A stretch of DNA of 64,000 bases from Riptortus pedestris (GCA_019009955.1 CM032230.1:129432001-129496000); one strand, 5' to 3'; positions 20,121 to 31,343 are shown, counted from the first letter of the stretch. Numbers and translations are program-made. Notes: generated by a model not told the origin, from the sequence alone.

Positions 20121-20541
20121 CTAAAAAGGTCAGTCACGCAGAGGTTGCGTGAACTAAGCAGATTTCCCAAGTTCTGTAATGACTCACTTGCGTTCAAATG
20201 TTAATACATATTTGGACTGAAAACCAGAGAGTACGAATTACTCACTTAATATTAGGGTTACAAAGTAGTGCATAGAAAAACAATTGTAGAGCATCAACAT
20301 TTTAACAAGGTTGGTTCTATAACATTTTTCGATCCTACTCATCACAACTCATGTCTGATTTCTCCATAAAACACAAATATGATCTCTAGAGCTGACTTAA
20401 ACGGTTAAATATCGAGTATGGTATAGATCAAATGAACATTTTCTAGTCAAGAACGTAAAAGCTTAATTGACGCATCTATCTCGTAATCATCATAATAAAG
20501 ATCACCTGAAACCAATATTTGGTATTTAAGCTTAGAATGAA
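20121..20541 (-). mobile_element. HINE fragments
   Basis: A 3' end with most of its hairpin (GGTCAGTCACGCAGAGGTTG, 20138-20157) and then interior relics at 20290-20530 ('AACAAGGTTGGTTCTATAAC', 'AAATATCGAGTATGG'). Confidence 0.5.
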
Positions 20542-21314
20542 GAGTCCGTCACGCAGGGTAAACTATGCAGATTTCCTACACGAAGGTTTACAACAGATAA
20601 ATCAACATACTGGTAACGCCACATGAATATACGGGAATAAATACAAACGGTAATAAGGAATCATTCAGTCAATAAACAAGTTAATAATCTCTACAACGGA
20701 AAACGTCTGAATTGTAAACAAACAGGGCAGCCAACTTCGTAGAGCTGAATAATTAATGAAATATATTTGAATATAACCTATTAATTTTATTGAAAACTAT
20801 TTACTATAGTTAGTGATATAATTTGAAATGATTCAGAATAATTTTCTAGCTCAATAACTCAAATTTTAGATATCCAAAAATAAAAGAGGGGGTGGGGCTG
20901 TTTATATCTCGTCTAATAAAGCTTTATAAAAAACAATATATGGTATTTAACCTTGTAATGAAGTGGTACATGACATAACTGCTTATTATTAATATGAAAC
21001 TAGTAGGAGTGGGGGTTTACTGAAACCATAAAACTATAAAATCCAAATATCTCGGTTAAAACTCATTATACGGAAAATATGTTTAATCAAAATATATAGT
21101 ACATTTAATTTGTCTCTATACAATTTTTCGATCCGACGTATAGTACCAGAGATATTTCGAATTTTCGAAATTCCTCCCCTTTAAACCCCCTACCACTTCC
21201 TGGTCCGATTTAAGCCGTTAACGAACTTGATCTTTTTTATTACAATATATTAAACGCTTATATTAAGAGTTTGGTAAGGATAAAACAAAAATTACGAACG
21301 CTAGAGCGGTGACA

Positions 21315-21363
<49 letters not shown>

Positions 21364-21440
21364 AATTTTGAACGGACCTCGTTTTCCTCATCTATTACGT
21401 AGGATGGATGGACACTTGAGGAAAACTCTGAATAATTAAC
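20542..21440 (-). mobile_element. HINE near full-length copy
   Basis: 3' end AGAGTCCGTCACGCAGGGTA, with part of the hairpin loop deleted. Long-subfamily interior, 'CCAAATATCTCGGTTAAAAC', C-rich tract at 21186-21197, (TA)n at about 21325-21360, and 'AATTTTGAACGGACCTCGTT'. The 5' palindrome is lost near 21440. Confidence 0.75.
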
Positions 21441-21639
21441 CTTAGTATCTTAAAAGTGGACGTTAATAAATAATATTTTTCTGTAATCATTGAATAATGG
21501 TAACATTACTAAGCTGAAATGAGTGAAGAAAGTGAAACATTTTGCAATAGAGTGAAGAAAGTGAATTGCCTTCTTAATTAGTAATAAGTATAAATTAAAA
21601 AATAATTTGAAGTTGGAAATTAAATAATTTTAAATGTTT

Positions 21640-22075
21640 CTTAACATTGTAAGAATTTGTTTTAACAAAATAAATTGAAATGTGAATGAATTATTGGTGG
21701 AAATAATCAATATATTTTAAAATTTAAATATAATAATAATTACCTTCCTTGTTTATAACCTACACTTTTTTATAACTGCACTACTTCACAATCATCACTA
21801 GTTGTTTAATAACTATGCTTATAACCTTTCACAACTATGCTTATAACCTACCAACAACATACCATAATCTTCACAACATCCTAATTTTGTTCATATTCTG
21901 GTTAGACCTGATCATGTATTACACGATTACAGAAAAAAATTAATATTACACTTGTGACGAAAGTAAAATTTACAACTCTCGTGAAATAACCACACTCGCT
22001 TCGCTCGGGTGGGTAAACGTTTCACTCGAGTTGTAAAATGATCTACTTTCGTCACTTGTATAATAAATAACTATT
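21640..22075 (-). repeat. Repeat G, inverted partner of 24330-24755
   Basis: About 435 bp whose reverse complement matches 24330-24755 closely, including 'TAGGTTATAAGCATAGTTGT' and a ~100-bp foldback at its end (about 21950-22060: GTGACGAAAGTA...TACTTTCGTCAC with inner ACAACTC/GAGTTGT and GTGAAA/TTTCAC pairs). It looks like a foldback or MITE-type element. The class is unknown. Confidence 0.6.
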
Positions 22076-22249
22076 ATGTATTGATAATAAATCTTATGGA
22101 AACGATGGATAAAAAGGAAGGGGAAACCTTTTGGGTAGACTATAAGGCACAACGATTTAATCACAGATATATTTGAAGGTACCCATTGAACAAAGAGGAA
22201 GAGGGAGGCCTAGAAAATTCATTTTTGAAGGCATCAAACCTTATGATTT

Positions 22250-22828
22250 CGTAAACTAAGCAGATTTCCTACGTGTGTCACGAATTTACATTTATCTCAA
22301 AAAATAAAAGTTCAATGTGGAAAATATTTGGTATTTATGGGTCAAATTATGTGCTGAATAATATAACAGCTTATTGTTAATATGACATGAGTAGAAGGAA
22401 TGGTGGGTTAACAAAAGGCCGAAAACAATAAAATGCAAATATCTCGGTTAATAATCAAGGTAGTGAAAATAAAAGCTGGAACGACTAGAGAGGTTAGAAG
22501 AAGCTTCCACCCGAGTCGAACAGTTACGGAAACTAATCCGAACAATACCTGATCACATGTCCCATACACTTGATATAAATGCCAATATCTCGGTTAATAT
22601 TTAAGGTACAGAATAAATGTATATACCAATATTAATAGTAAGTTTAATTTGCAATAAGATTGGTTCTATACAATTTTTCGATCCGATATATAATAACGGA
22701 GATATTTTGAATTTTCAAAATCCCCCCTCTCTGTAGTCCGATTTCAGCCATTAACGAACTTGATCTTTAGTTTAACTTAAAACGCTACAATATCGAGTGT
22801 CGTAAAGATAAAACAAAAATTGCGAACG

Positions 22829-22899
<71 letters not shown>

Positions 22900-23234
22900 A
22901 CTGCTCAAAAATGAATAGGGATATTAGCTGTTTTGTGGTATGTATGGGGCCTAGCATATTTTTTTTTATTATAAATATCATTATTATTTATTATTTTTCC
23001 CCCATAAAAAAGAAATTTAATTAAGATCGATTTAATTAAAATTAATAGGATAAGAAAAAATAACCAATATATCTATTCATTTTTGAGCAGTATATATATA
23101 TATATAATTGTTAACGGACCTCATTTTCGTCATCTCCTGGGTAGGATTGATGGACATTTGAAGAAATTTTTCTAAAATCGCGTCATGAGTACGACCTCAA
23201 TAGATGATTCCCCCTATGGGAAATCTGCTAAAAC
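22250..23234 (-). mobile_element. HINE copy with a MITE inside its (TA)n tract
   Basis: Worn 3' end (TTTCGTAAACTAAGCAGATT), interior with 'ATATCTCGGTTAATATTTAA', (TA)n at 22832-22891 and 23091-23105 split by a 190-bp inverted-repeat element, then 'TCATCTCCTGGGTAGGATTG' and the 5' end GGGAAATCTGCTAAAACA. Confidence 0.75.
22901..23090. mobile_element. MITE with CTGCTCAAAAATGAATAG ends
   Basis: 190 bp bounded by CTGCTCAAAAATGAATAG and its inverse CTATTCATTTTTGAGCAG (18 bp, perfect). It lies inside a (TA)n tract and has no coding potential. Ends of the CTGCTCAAAAA type are known from Tc1/mariner-like MITEs in invertebrates. A TA duplication cannot be proved within TA repeats. Confidence 0.7.
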
Positions 23235-23599
23235 ATACACACAGTAGAAGGCATAGCCATTAGATCACGATGATATATATACACTAGGAGTTATTGCAAA
23301 ACGTGCTAAATAAACAACGTGCCGCCACAGATTGGTGTCACTGTGATAGTGGCTCTCTGGATCGTGACTCGGGTCCCAGAGTGCGCTAGAGATGCTGATG
23401 ACGTATTAGAGGGCTTCATGACGTCATTGACCCTAATATAAGGGTGCTTTATGGAGGGAAATCTACGGGGTCCAGCTGCCCAAGAGTCGTTTCCTCAATA
23501 TTCTCCACTACTCCGAACAACTGGTGATTCGCATTGTCCCAAAGCCGAATTTCAAAGACCCTCCTCGGTATGCAGAGATTTTATTTGACGAGTAGAACG
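23235..23599. other. No recognised gene
   Basis: A comparatively GC-rich patch (about 23320-23480) with two GACGTCA/GACGTAT-like motifs. It has no reading frame or repeat end that I can name. Confidence 0.35.
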
Positions 23600-24290
23600 A
23601 AATTCGATATATAAGCAATTCATGAAAAATGAAATATCAAGATCGTTAACTGTTATAATCGGTCCTGGGGTGGGGTTAGAGGGGGAATTTTGAATTTAAT
23701 GAAATAAATTCATTATTATACGTCAGATCGAAAAAATGTCATTGTTATTGTAAATATAATTGCCTATAAACGTCGATATATACATATTTTTTTCTAATTT
23801 ATGAGGAAGCTCAGGTTAACCGTGTGAGTTAAAGCGTTGCCTTTAATCTCACATGTTAAACTTATGGCGAGTTCGATTCCAACCTGGACAAAGGAATTTA
23901 TTTAGTGACGGAATTTATTAAATAAAATCCTGTGTGCCACCCTGGCTAGAATAGGGTAGTAACCTGTAGATAACCCGTCCCAATCAGCCTTAGTTGCAAA
24001 AAGTGGGCGTTAATAAATAATATTAAATTTAATATGATTATTATCCGAGATATTTGTATTTTTAATATTTTAGCCTTCAGTAAACCTCCAATCTTAGTAA
24101 TTTCATGATCAAAATAAGCTTTTATAACGTGGACCTCTTTATTCTAACCATAGAAACAAAAAAGTATTGTTTTTTTTTTGTGAAACCTTTATTATGTAAG
24201 AAATATGCAAATTCGTTATGCAATGACTTCATAGATTAAGATTTTCCGATCCTGTCTCGAAAATAGTTATTTGATCTATAACATACTTGA
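23600..24290 (+). mobile_element. HINE central fragment split by a SINE
   Basis: Interior blocks ('GATCGTTAACTGTTATAATC', G-rich tract at 23665-23682, 'CATTATTATACGTCAGATCG') are interrupted by the SINE at 23806-24025. They resume with 'TTATCCGAGATATTTGTATT'. Termini are absent. Confidence 0.6.
23806..24025 (+). mobile_element. tRNA-derived SINE, full length
   Basis: GAAGCTCAGGTTAACCGTGT head, B-box-like GAGTTCGATTCC, body 'CCTGTAGATAACCCGTCCCA' and short TAATAAATAA tail. It is nested in HINE sequence. Confidence 0.8.
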
Positions 24291-24329
24291 TAATTAACCC
24301 GTCCAATAATTAATAAAGATTAGTTATTT

Positions 24330-24755
24330 ATTATACAAGTGACGAAAGTAGATCATTTTACAACTCGAGTGAAACGTTTACCCACCCGAGCGAAGCGAGT
24401 GTGGTTATTTCACGAGAGTTGTAAATTCTACTTTCGTCACGAGTGTAATATTAATTTTTTTCTGTAATCGTGTAATACATGATCAGATCTAACCAGAATA
24501 TGAACAAAATTAGGATGTTGTGAAGATTATGGTTGTTGGTAGGTTATAAGCATGGTTGTGAAAGGTTATAAGCATAGTTATAAAACAACTAGTGATGATT
24601 GTGAAGTAGTGCAGTTATAAACAAGTGCAGGTTATAAACAAGGAAGGTAATTATTATTATATTTAAATTTTAAAATATATTGATTATTACCACCAATAAT
24701 TCATACACATTTAAATTTATTTTGATAAAATAAATTCTTACTTTACTATCTCTTA
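24330..24755 (+). repeat. Repeat G, inverted partner of 21640-22075
   Basis: Begins ACAAGTGACGAAAGTAG, folds back through CCCGAGCGAAGCGAG to TACTTTCGTCACGAGTGT, then continues into the shared 300-bp tail. Together with the other copy it forms a large inverted repeat spanning about 3.1 kb. Confidence 0.6.
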
Positions 24756-24837
24756 GCTTCTTCTTACCTCTCTAGTCGTTTCAGCTTTTCCAGCTTCTTC
24801 TAACCTTACCTGTCGTTTCCAACCTTACCTTACCTTC

Positions 24838-25103
24838 GTTACTTTGTCAGATTTATGCAAATACGTTCTGTTCATTGGCCCACCCCCTTATTTAGTAAAA
24901 TTTGAGTTATTAAAATATAAATTATTCTTACAATTCAAAAGCCGTTTCAGTTGGGAATTTATTTTAATTAACTGAATGATTTCACATTAACGTTTGTATT
25001 TAATCACGGTGGCGTTGTGTTACCAGTATACAGATTTCTCTGTTGTAAAACATCACATGCGAAATCTGCTTAGTTTACGCAGCCCCTGCATGACGGACTT
25101 TTT
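24838..25103 (+). mobile_element. HINE 3' part, long subfamily
   Basis: 'TTATGCAAATACGTTCTGTT', 'TATTTAATCACGGTGGCGTT', then GCGAAATCTGCTTAGTTTAC, the CTGC-type hairpin and GACGGACTTTTTT. Confidence 0.7.
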
Positions 25104-25519
25104 TGTTATAATTCAAATATTATGTGAGTTATTTGTTATTTCGTGTTTTCAGTCAGAATAGGCAGTGATATGAGTGTGTCATAGCTCCAAGTGGGAAATC
25201 TGCTAAGTTTACGGAGTCCATGCGCGACTGACGTTTTTAAGCTTTCAAATATAACCCTGTATTGGCGAAGCACATCACGAAAATCTGTAAGGTTTGCAGT
25301 CTAAATTGCACGTAGCAGTGTGCTCACCGGACTTGGAGTTTGTAACAGTACTTCCAGAGCCCACTCAGCACAGAGTCAGTCAAGTTGCGACAGCAATTCA
25401 GTAGTAGATTTCATTGGCCTACAGTAACACTACATTTGTTGGCAAGTCTACAAGCTGGTCACTCGATCACTCAGCAAAACCAATGGTAGTACCTTGGCCC
25501 TTAAATATTTGTTTAATAA
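25104..25519. other. No recognised gene; one worn HINE 3' end
   Basis: A degenerate 3' end lies at about 25190-25237 (GGGAAATCTGCTAAGTTTAC). The rest, including a mildly GC-rich patch at 25290-25430, shows no frame or element. Confidence 0.4.
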
Positions 25520-25850
25520 AAACAGTCTGTCACGCAGGGGCTGCGTAAACTAAGCAGATTTCCCATGTGAAGTTTTGCAATAGAAAAATCGAAATCTTTC
25601 AGTTACAAGTTAATAACTCTAGAACGGAAAGCGTCTGAATTATAAACAAATATGCCTGCCAACCTGAATTCTGGACCGGAAAGAAAAACCATTAATGAAA
25701 TATATCTGAATATAACACATTCATTTTATTAAAACTATTTACTAAAGCAAATGGTGTTTTTTTTTTTAATGAATAAGTATAACATTAATCTCAATTACTT
25801 AAATTTTAGTAATACAAGAACAAAAGAAGGGAGAAGGGTCAACAGAACGT

Positions 25851-26014
25851 GGTAGACCTAGAGTGGCGGGTTCGATTCCCGCCCTGGGCGATAGACATTT
25901 ATGTCGTGACGGACTCATTAAATAAACCCCCACACTGGCTAGAAAAGAGTGGTCACCTGTAGATAACTCGTCCCGATTAGTCTAGTAGCAAAAAGTGGAC
26001 GTAAATAATAATAA
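25851..26014 (+). mobile_element. SINE, 5'-truncated
   Basis: Starts at GGTAGACCTAGAGTGGCGGG with an intact T-arm-like GGCGGGTTCGATTCCCGCC. The body and an AAATAATAATAAAC tail follow. Confidence 0.8.
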
Positions 26015-26028
26015 ACAGACAAACAAAA

Positions 26029-26206
26029 TAAGTACCAATAAGAAGGACAAGTCCTTTACAGTTTTTTAATCACCGCCGTGCGGTCGAGGTTCAGGCTACG
26101 CAGCTTTAATCAGCAGGCACTGATGATGGAGCGTTGACTCCGAAAGTGCACTCTGCATAATATTAAAAAACTGTATAGGACTTGGCCTTCTTATTGATAC
26201 TTGTCA
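26029..26206. repeat. Inverted-repeat fragment with hammerhead-like core
   Basis: Imperfect 42-bp inverted arms ('AGTACCAATAAGAAGGACAA' and its counterpart at 26162-26206) flank a core with CTGATGA (26119-26125), a GGAG/CTCC stem and GAAA. CTGATGA-stem-GAAA is the hallmark of hammerhead ribozymes found in Penelope-like and related retroelements. The extra T after CTGATGA departs from the usual core, so ribozyme activity is only a possibility. Confidence 0.4.
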
Positions 26207-26729
26207 ATTGGTTCCTCTACCAACCAGCATATTCCAGAGATAAACAAACAAAAGTTCAATGAAAGCAATATTTCATATTTAACCTTTTAATAAAGTGGTT
26301 CATGATATATCAGCTTATTATTAATATGACACTAGTCATATTAGGAATGGAGGTTTATTGAAACCGTAAAACTATAATATCCAAATATTTCGGTTAATAC
26401 TCATTATACGTAAATATGTATGGAACGATATTAATATTAAATTAAATTTGCAATAAGATGGGTTCTATACAATTTTTCCTTCCAAGTAATATTAACATAG
26501 ATATTTTGAATATTTGAAAATCCTCCCCGCTAAACCCCCCCCCCCCCTACCCCTTGTCCGATTTCAGCCGTTTCTATTTGTATAAAACGACTAAAATCGA
26601 GCTTGGTAACGATTAAACAATAATTGCGACCACTAGAGCGGTAACAGACAAACAAATATGTATACAATTATAAAAAGACCTCATTTTCTTCATCTAGGTA
26701 GGATCCATGGACATTTGATGATCCTTTTT

Positions 26730-27095
26730 GAGTTAAACCTCAATAGCTGATTTCTCTTAATAGAAAATCGCGTCATGAGTACGACCTCAATAGCTGATTT
26801 CTCTTAATGGAAAATCGCGTCATGAGTACGACCTCAATAGCTGATTTCTCTTAATGGAAAATCGCGTCATGTGCACGACCTCAATAGCTGATTTCACTTA
26901 ATGGAAAATCGCGTCATGAGCACGACCTCAATAGCTGATTTCACTTAATGGAAAATCGCGTCATGAGCACGACCTCAATAGCAGATTTCACTTAATGGAA
27001 AATCGCGTCATGAGCACGACCTCAATAGCTGATTTCACTTAATGGAAAATCGCGTCATGAGCACGACCTCAATAGCTGATTTCTATTAAGGGAAA
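26730..27095. repeat. 47-bp tandem array derived from the HINE 5' end
   Basis: About eight units of 47 bp containing AATCGCGTCATGAG(T/C)ACG, CCTCAATAGCTGATTTC and TTAATGG. Early units read GAGTACG...CTCTTAATGG and later ones GAGCACG...CACTTAATGG, so the array grew by duplication of blocks. The outermost unit carries the normal GGGAAATCTGCTAA terminus. Confidence 0.9.
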
Positions 27096-27106
27096 TCTGC
27101 TAATCT

Positions 27107-27658
27107 GTTTAAGAAGATTATTACAAATGTCGGTACCTCAAACATTATTCGCATTTGGCAATATTTTGTATTGTTGATTCGGTAACATTGTAATGTGTTA
27201 ATAGAAATTTTAGTATGGAACAAGGATATCCAGTATTGTACAGAATGCATTATTGATTCAAAGGCGTTAGCAACAGCCAACAAAGCCGTTTAATGTTGTG
27301 ATTAATTGCTGAGATTAAAAGAAAATTTGGAAATAAACGGATTCCAAAGGAAAGTTAAGGTGGATTTAGATTCCGGAAGACTGTCTATAAATCTTCGTTT
27401 TACTTTCACTCTGAGTGAAACTGACTTTACCGGGAGCGGATTTTTCAAAAGTGATTTAACTTTATCAACTTTAATCTGCTGAAACTTTTCTTTTTCCAAG
27501 TTTGGATACTATCGAATCTCTTTCGGAATGCGTATTCTAACTGGAGTTACTCTTATTCGCTAGTAATTGGGTTTGAAATTAAGTAAATAATCCCCGTTGA
27601 CTAAAAAATGGCACTTTTCCCCCCGTAATTTATTAATCAAATTAAGACAAAAACTCTG
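27107..27658. other. No recognised gene
   Basis: Two 65-codon minus frames (27086-27283 and 27302-27499). The second, starting MEKEKFQQIKVDKVKSLL, is lysine-rich but has no recognisable domain. They may be fragments of an old element or of a host exon. Neither is called. Confidence 0.35.
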
Positions 27659-27742
27659 GAGCCATGTGAGTTAAAACGTTGGCCGTAATCTGACATGGCA
27701 AATCTAGAGTGGTGAGTTCGATTCCCGCCTTGCTCGACAAAT
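27659..27742 (+). mobile_element. SINE tRNA-like head only
   Basis: 'GAGCCATGTGAGTTAAAACG' to B-box-like GAGTTCGATTCCCGCC, ending near TTGCTCGAC. A Helitron fragment replaces the SINE body. Confidence 0.65.
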
Positions 27743-27920
27743 ATGCACGGGATAAAAGTTGTTTATTTTGTTATTTAGAACCTTTGATATATTCACTTTT
27801 GTCGTGTAACAAAGTAAAAACGAGATATAGTAAAGTAGCTTTTGTTTTAAACATAATATTATTCAATTTAATATCCTAATCGCTTGAAATATCATGCAGG
27901 ACGTCTGTCGGGTCCGCTAG
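27743..27920 (+). mobile_element. Helitron variant C, 3' fragment
   Basis: The shared Helitron interior ('AAAAGTTGTTTATTTTGTTA', 'AAAACGAGATATAG') ends ACGTCTGTCGGGTCCGCTAG and is followed by T. This is the same 3' end as at 3825. Confidence 0.65.
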
Positions 27921-27934
27921 TTAGTTATACTTTC

Positions 27935-27976
27935 AAAAAAAGTATATAAGGAAGTTTAATTGCTTCCCTAAAGAGT
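27935..27976 (+). repeat. Short repeat E with hairpin
   Basis: 'GGAAGTTTAATTGCTTCCCT' and AAAGAG(T/C)TCAATCATTT recur at 57386-57430. GGAAG...CTTCC can fold. Class unknown. Confidence 0.45.
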
Positions 27977-27977
27977 T

Positions 27978-28796
27978 CAATCATTTTGTAAATTAAAAAG
28001 TCCGTCACGCAGGGGCTGCGTAAACTAAGCAGATTTCCCATGTGAAGTTTTACAATAGAGAAATCTGCATACTGGTAACACAATACCACCGTGATAAATA
28101 CAAACGGTAATGAGAAATATTTCAGTTAATTAAAATAAATTCCCAACTGAAACGGCTTCTGAATTGTAAGAATAATTTATATTTTAATAACTCAAATTTT
28201 AGTAGTCCAAGAACTACAGAAGGGGGGAGGGGCGGATGAACAGAACTTATTTGCATAAATCTGACAAAGTAACGAAGGTAAGTAAGTTTAGAAACGACAG
28301 GTAAAGTTAGAAGAAGCTTCCACCTGAGCCAAGCAATGACGTAAATGGCCGACCTAATCCGAACTATATCCGACCACAGACTTCATAAAAATGGAAATAT
28401 CACGGTTAATAATCAATATAGAGAATAAATATATACAACAATATTTATAATAAAATTAATTTGAAATATGGTTGGTTCTATAAAAATTGTTCGATCCGTT
28501 GCATAATAACAAAGATATTTTGAACTATCGAAAATCCCCCTGCCCCCCCCCCCTCCCACTGCTCCGCTTTCAGCCATTAACGAACTCGATCTGTCTTTTT
28601 ACATAAAACGTTTAAATATCGATCAAACAAAAATTGCGAACGGTAGAGCGTTATCAGATATAGATATATAAAATTTTGAACGGGCCTCATTTTCGTCATC
28701 TCCTGGGTAGGATAAACGGACATTTGAAGAAATTTTTCGAAAATTGCGTCATGAATGCGACTTAAATAGCTGATTTCCCTACCTGCTAACTATGTT
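27978..28796 (-). mobile_element. HINE copy without long microsatellite
   Basis: 3' end AGTCCGTCACGCAGGGGCTG at 28001, intact hairpin, GGTAACACAATACCACCGTG, a C-rich tract (28532-28557), only TATAGATATATA at the microsatellite position, 'TCATCTCCTGGGTAGGATAA', and a worn 5' end. Confidence 0.8.
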
Positions 28797-29519
28797 CAGG
28801 AGTTAACTTGAACGAGAATTCGCCTCGTGAAAGTTAATGTCTCTCTCTCTCACTGACTGTGTTTTAGAGATAATAATTAATTTGTTCCTCTAATAGGATT
28901 TATGGGCGACACCTAAGAACGCCCATTCCTTGTTCACTTAGGTAGACCACTTCCCTCAGAGATTCGCTCAAGATATTCCGCAAGCTCGAGGGGAAACCGA
29001 CAATTCTTGTAAAATCTAATTCACTGGAAAAGAGGATTTTATTCACAGCCCATTCATTTTTAACACTCCTCTTTATCCGATTCGCATCCCTCTTTATTGC
29101 CAATTCCAATTCTACAATTTTTAGTACCTTTATTTTTATAGTCTTTTACGTTAGCAGAGTGTAAGAGAATAGCGATTTGTTTAAGACGGAACTAGCCTAG
29201 AAATACATCTAAGAGAATCAATGTCTATCCAATTTTTGTTATTATAAATATTGGACTGTGGTAATGTTTTGATGAAAGTGCCATTAGTTTTCGTACAATA
29301 ATTGTCCAGCAGACAATAATATAAGCTGCCTTTAATTGGTAGTCCAAAATAAAAATTATATTACACTTTTATAGTGGATTTACTGCTACCAATATAGTAT
29401 CGAAATCGCTTAACGAACTGTAAAAATAATTTACAATCAGCAGATAAATTTTAACAGACCTTACGCGATACAAAATATTCTATTAAGTTATCTTGAAAGA
29501 TCTCAATGATACTATTATG
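28797..29519. other. No recognised gene
   Basis: Non-repetitive-looking sequence with a (CT)n run at about 28842-28853. A 69-codon minus frame at 28900-29109 (starting MELAIKRDANRIKRSVKN) has plausible amino-acid use but no recognised family. Confidence 0.4.
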
Positions 29520-30103
29520 AGCAGATTTCCCTTCAGGGAAATCAACTATTTAGGTCGTACTCATGACCCGATTTTCTCCAAAAGTTCTTCAAATGTCCAT
29601 CAATCCTACCCAGGAGATGACGAAAATGAGGTCCTTTCTAAATTATGCATATATATCTGTGAACGCTGCAGCAGCCGCAATTTTTGTTTAGTCATTACCA
29701 AATTCGATATTTAGTTGTTTTATATAAAAAGAAAGATCAAGTTCGTTAATGGCTCAAATCGGACCATTGACGTGGGAGTTTAGAGGTGGAAAGGTTCGAA
29801 AATTCTTAATATCTCCGTTATTATGAGTCGAATCAAAAACTATATAGAAACAATGTTATAACAAATGCAGTGTTCTATAAATTTTGTAAAGCACATTGAT
29901 TATTAACAGATATATTTGCATTTTTTCGTTTTTGGCCTTGAGTAAACCCGCTCTCCTACTCATGTCATATTAACAATAAGCTGTTATAGTTATGAAGTAG
30001 TTTATTTAAAGCCTAAATACTAAATATTGTTTTCATCTAACTTTTATGATGCACGTGGTAATTCTGCTTAGTTAACACAGCCCCTGCGTGACGGACTTTT
30101 TAT
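29520..30103 (+). mobile_element. HINE full-length short copy
   Basis: GAGCAGATTTCCCTTCAGGG start, a reduced microsatellite (TATGCATATATAT), 'TATCTCCGTTATTATGAGTC', and the 3' end AACACAGCCCCTGCGTGACG with GACTTTTT. It is about 583 bp, one of the shortest copies with both ends. Confidence 0.8.
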
Positions 30104-30305
30104 AAAGTGTTTATCGTTGCTAGAGCCTAAGACAACAGGAATTCATTTATAACGGACCTAGCCCTGAAATATCTAAATATAACAGATTCCTTATACTAGC
30201 CAATTTTTGCCATCATAAATATTGTTTCTTGTAATTGTGTTTTATGTTGTAGTCTTTCGCATTTACGTATATGTTTTTTATTTCGTCCCCAGGGTATTAT
30301 TTTTA

Positions 30306-31279
30306 ATTATATATATAAAATTGTAACCTCTGTCTGTACATTGATTTTTTCGCGAAATTTCACGATAACTTTTCGTTTCATATGTCATAGACACCATAAC
30401 TGCATTTTGTTTCTTTGGTGTCTGTTTGTTTGTTTGTTTGTTACCTTTTCACGCATAAACAGCTGAACCGAATTTTATGAAACTTGGTATGTATATTACT
30501 ACTAACCCAACTTAGACTTTAGGCTATATTAATTTTCTCTGAGACGAACAGGAGTGGGGGTTATAAGGGAGGCCTGAAATTAAAAATAGCGATATTTCGT
30601 TTCCTATTGGTTTTTTGGCAAATATGAACATAACAAAAGTTGTTCAATTTGTTATTTTGAGTAACTTTTGTTATATAAATTTTTTTGTATACCGAATTAT
30701 AAACGAGATATACGCTAAAACCTATAACGGAAGTGAAGAAGTTTATTTGGCACAAAAGACTCAACCGAACTAAACCAAACTCGGTATGTGAATTAGCACT
30801 AACGTCTTCCTTATAATAAGCCATACTAACATTTCTAGGGACGGGCAGGAGTGGGGGTTATAAGGGAGGCCTGAAATTAAAAATAGTGATATTTCGTTTC
30901 CTATTGGGGTTTCGGCAAATATGCACATAAGAAAGTAGTTTATTTTATTATTTAGAGAAATTTGCTCAACAATTCTTTGGAACTACCTGGTAACTCACCG
31001 GGAAAAATTAATTCAAATGTATGTTAATATTTTGTGCTTTATAATTCAAATCTATGCATAATGCACAGGAAACGGGAAATATGACAATATGGAGAACAGT
31101 GAAGTCTTACATAAAAAAATAATTTTATTATTAACAAATCCACAGAAATGACGGGTATTTAAACTAAACACTGGGACGGGTAAATGTCAAAATATTGTGC
31201 AAAGTAAAGCCTTTCCAAAAAAATACCATCACCATTCAGCCTCAAATGAATTCCCGAGCAAAGCCGGGTATCTGAGCTA

Positions 31280-31280
<1 letters not shown>
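30306..31280 (+). mobile_element. Non-autonomous Helitron, variant B, near complete
   Basis: The 5' region TATATATATAAAATTGTAAC and 'CTCTGTCTGTACATTG' starts next to a short TA run. The 3' end has a hairpin (CCCGAGCAAAGCCGGG), TATCTGAG and CTAG (31277-31280) followed by T. A 16-20 base hairpin about 8-10 bases before CTAG|T is the canonical Helitron 3' end. The interior holds two related copies of a 'GGGGGTTATAAGGGAGGCC'-to-'AAATATGxACATAA' segment. No Rep/helicase gene is present. Confidence 0.82.

Positions 31281-31343
<63 letters not shown>
31281..31343. repeat. (TA)n microsatellite
   Basis: About 63 bp of TA dinucleotide directly after the Helitron CTAG end. Confidence 0.95.

Larger units (their letters stand above)
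25520..27106 (-). mobile_element. HINE copy with three secondary insertions or expansions
   Basis: 3' end CAGTCTGTCACGCAGGGGCT at 25524, long-subfamily interior, then a truncated SINE (25851-26014) and a 180-bp inverted-repeat fragment (26029-26206). The HINE interior resumes ('AAAAGTTCAATGAAAGCAAT', 'GGTTCTATACAATTTTTCC', C-run at 26537-26547). The 5' end is expanded into a 47-bp tandem array (26730-27095). It has almost no (TA)n. Confidence 0.75.

Noticed and set aside
26730..27095. CRISPR-like array
   Set aside because: Units are contiguous 47-bp repeats without unique spacers and derive from a transposon terminus in eukaryotic DNA.
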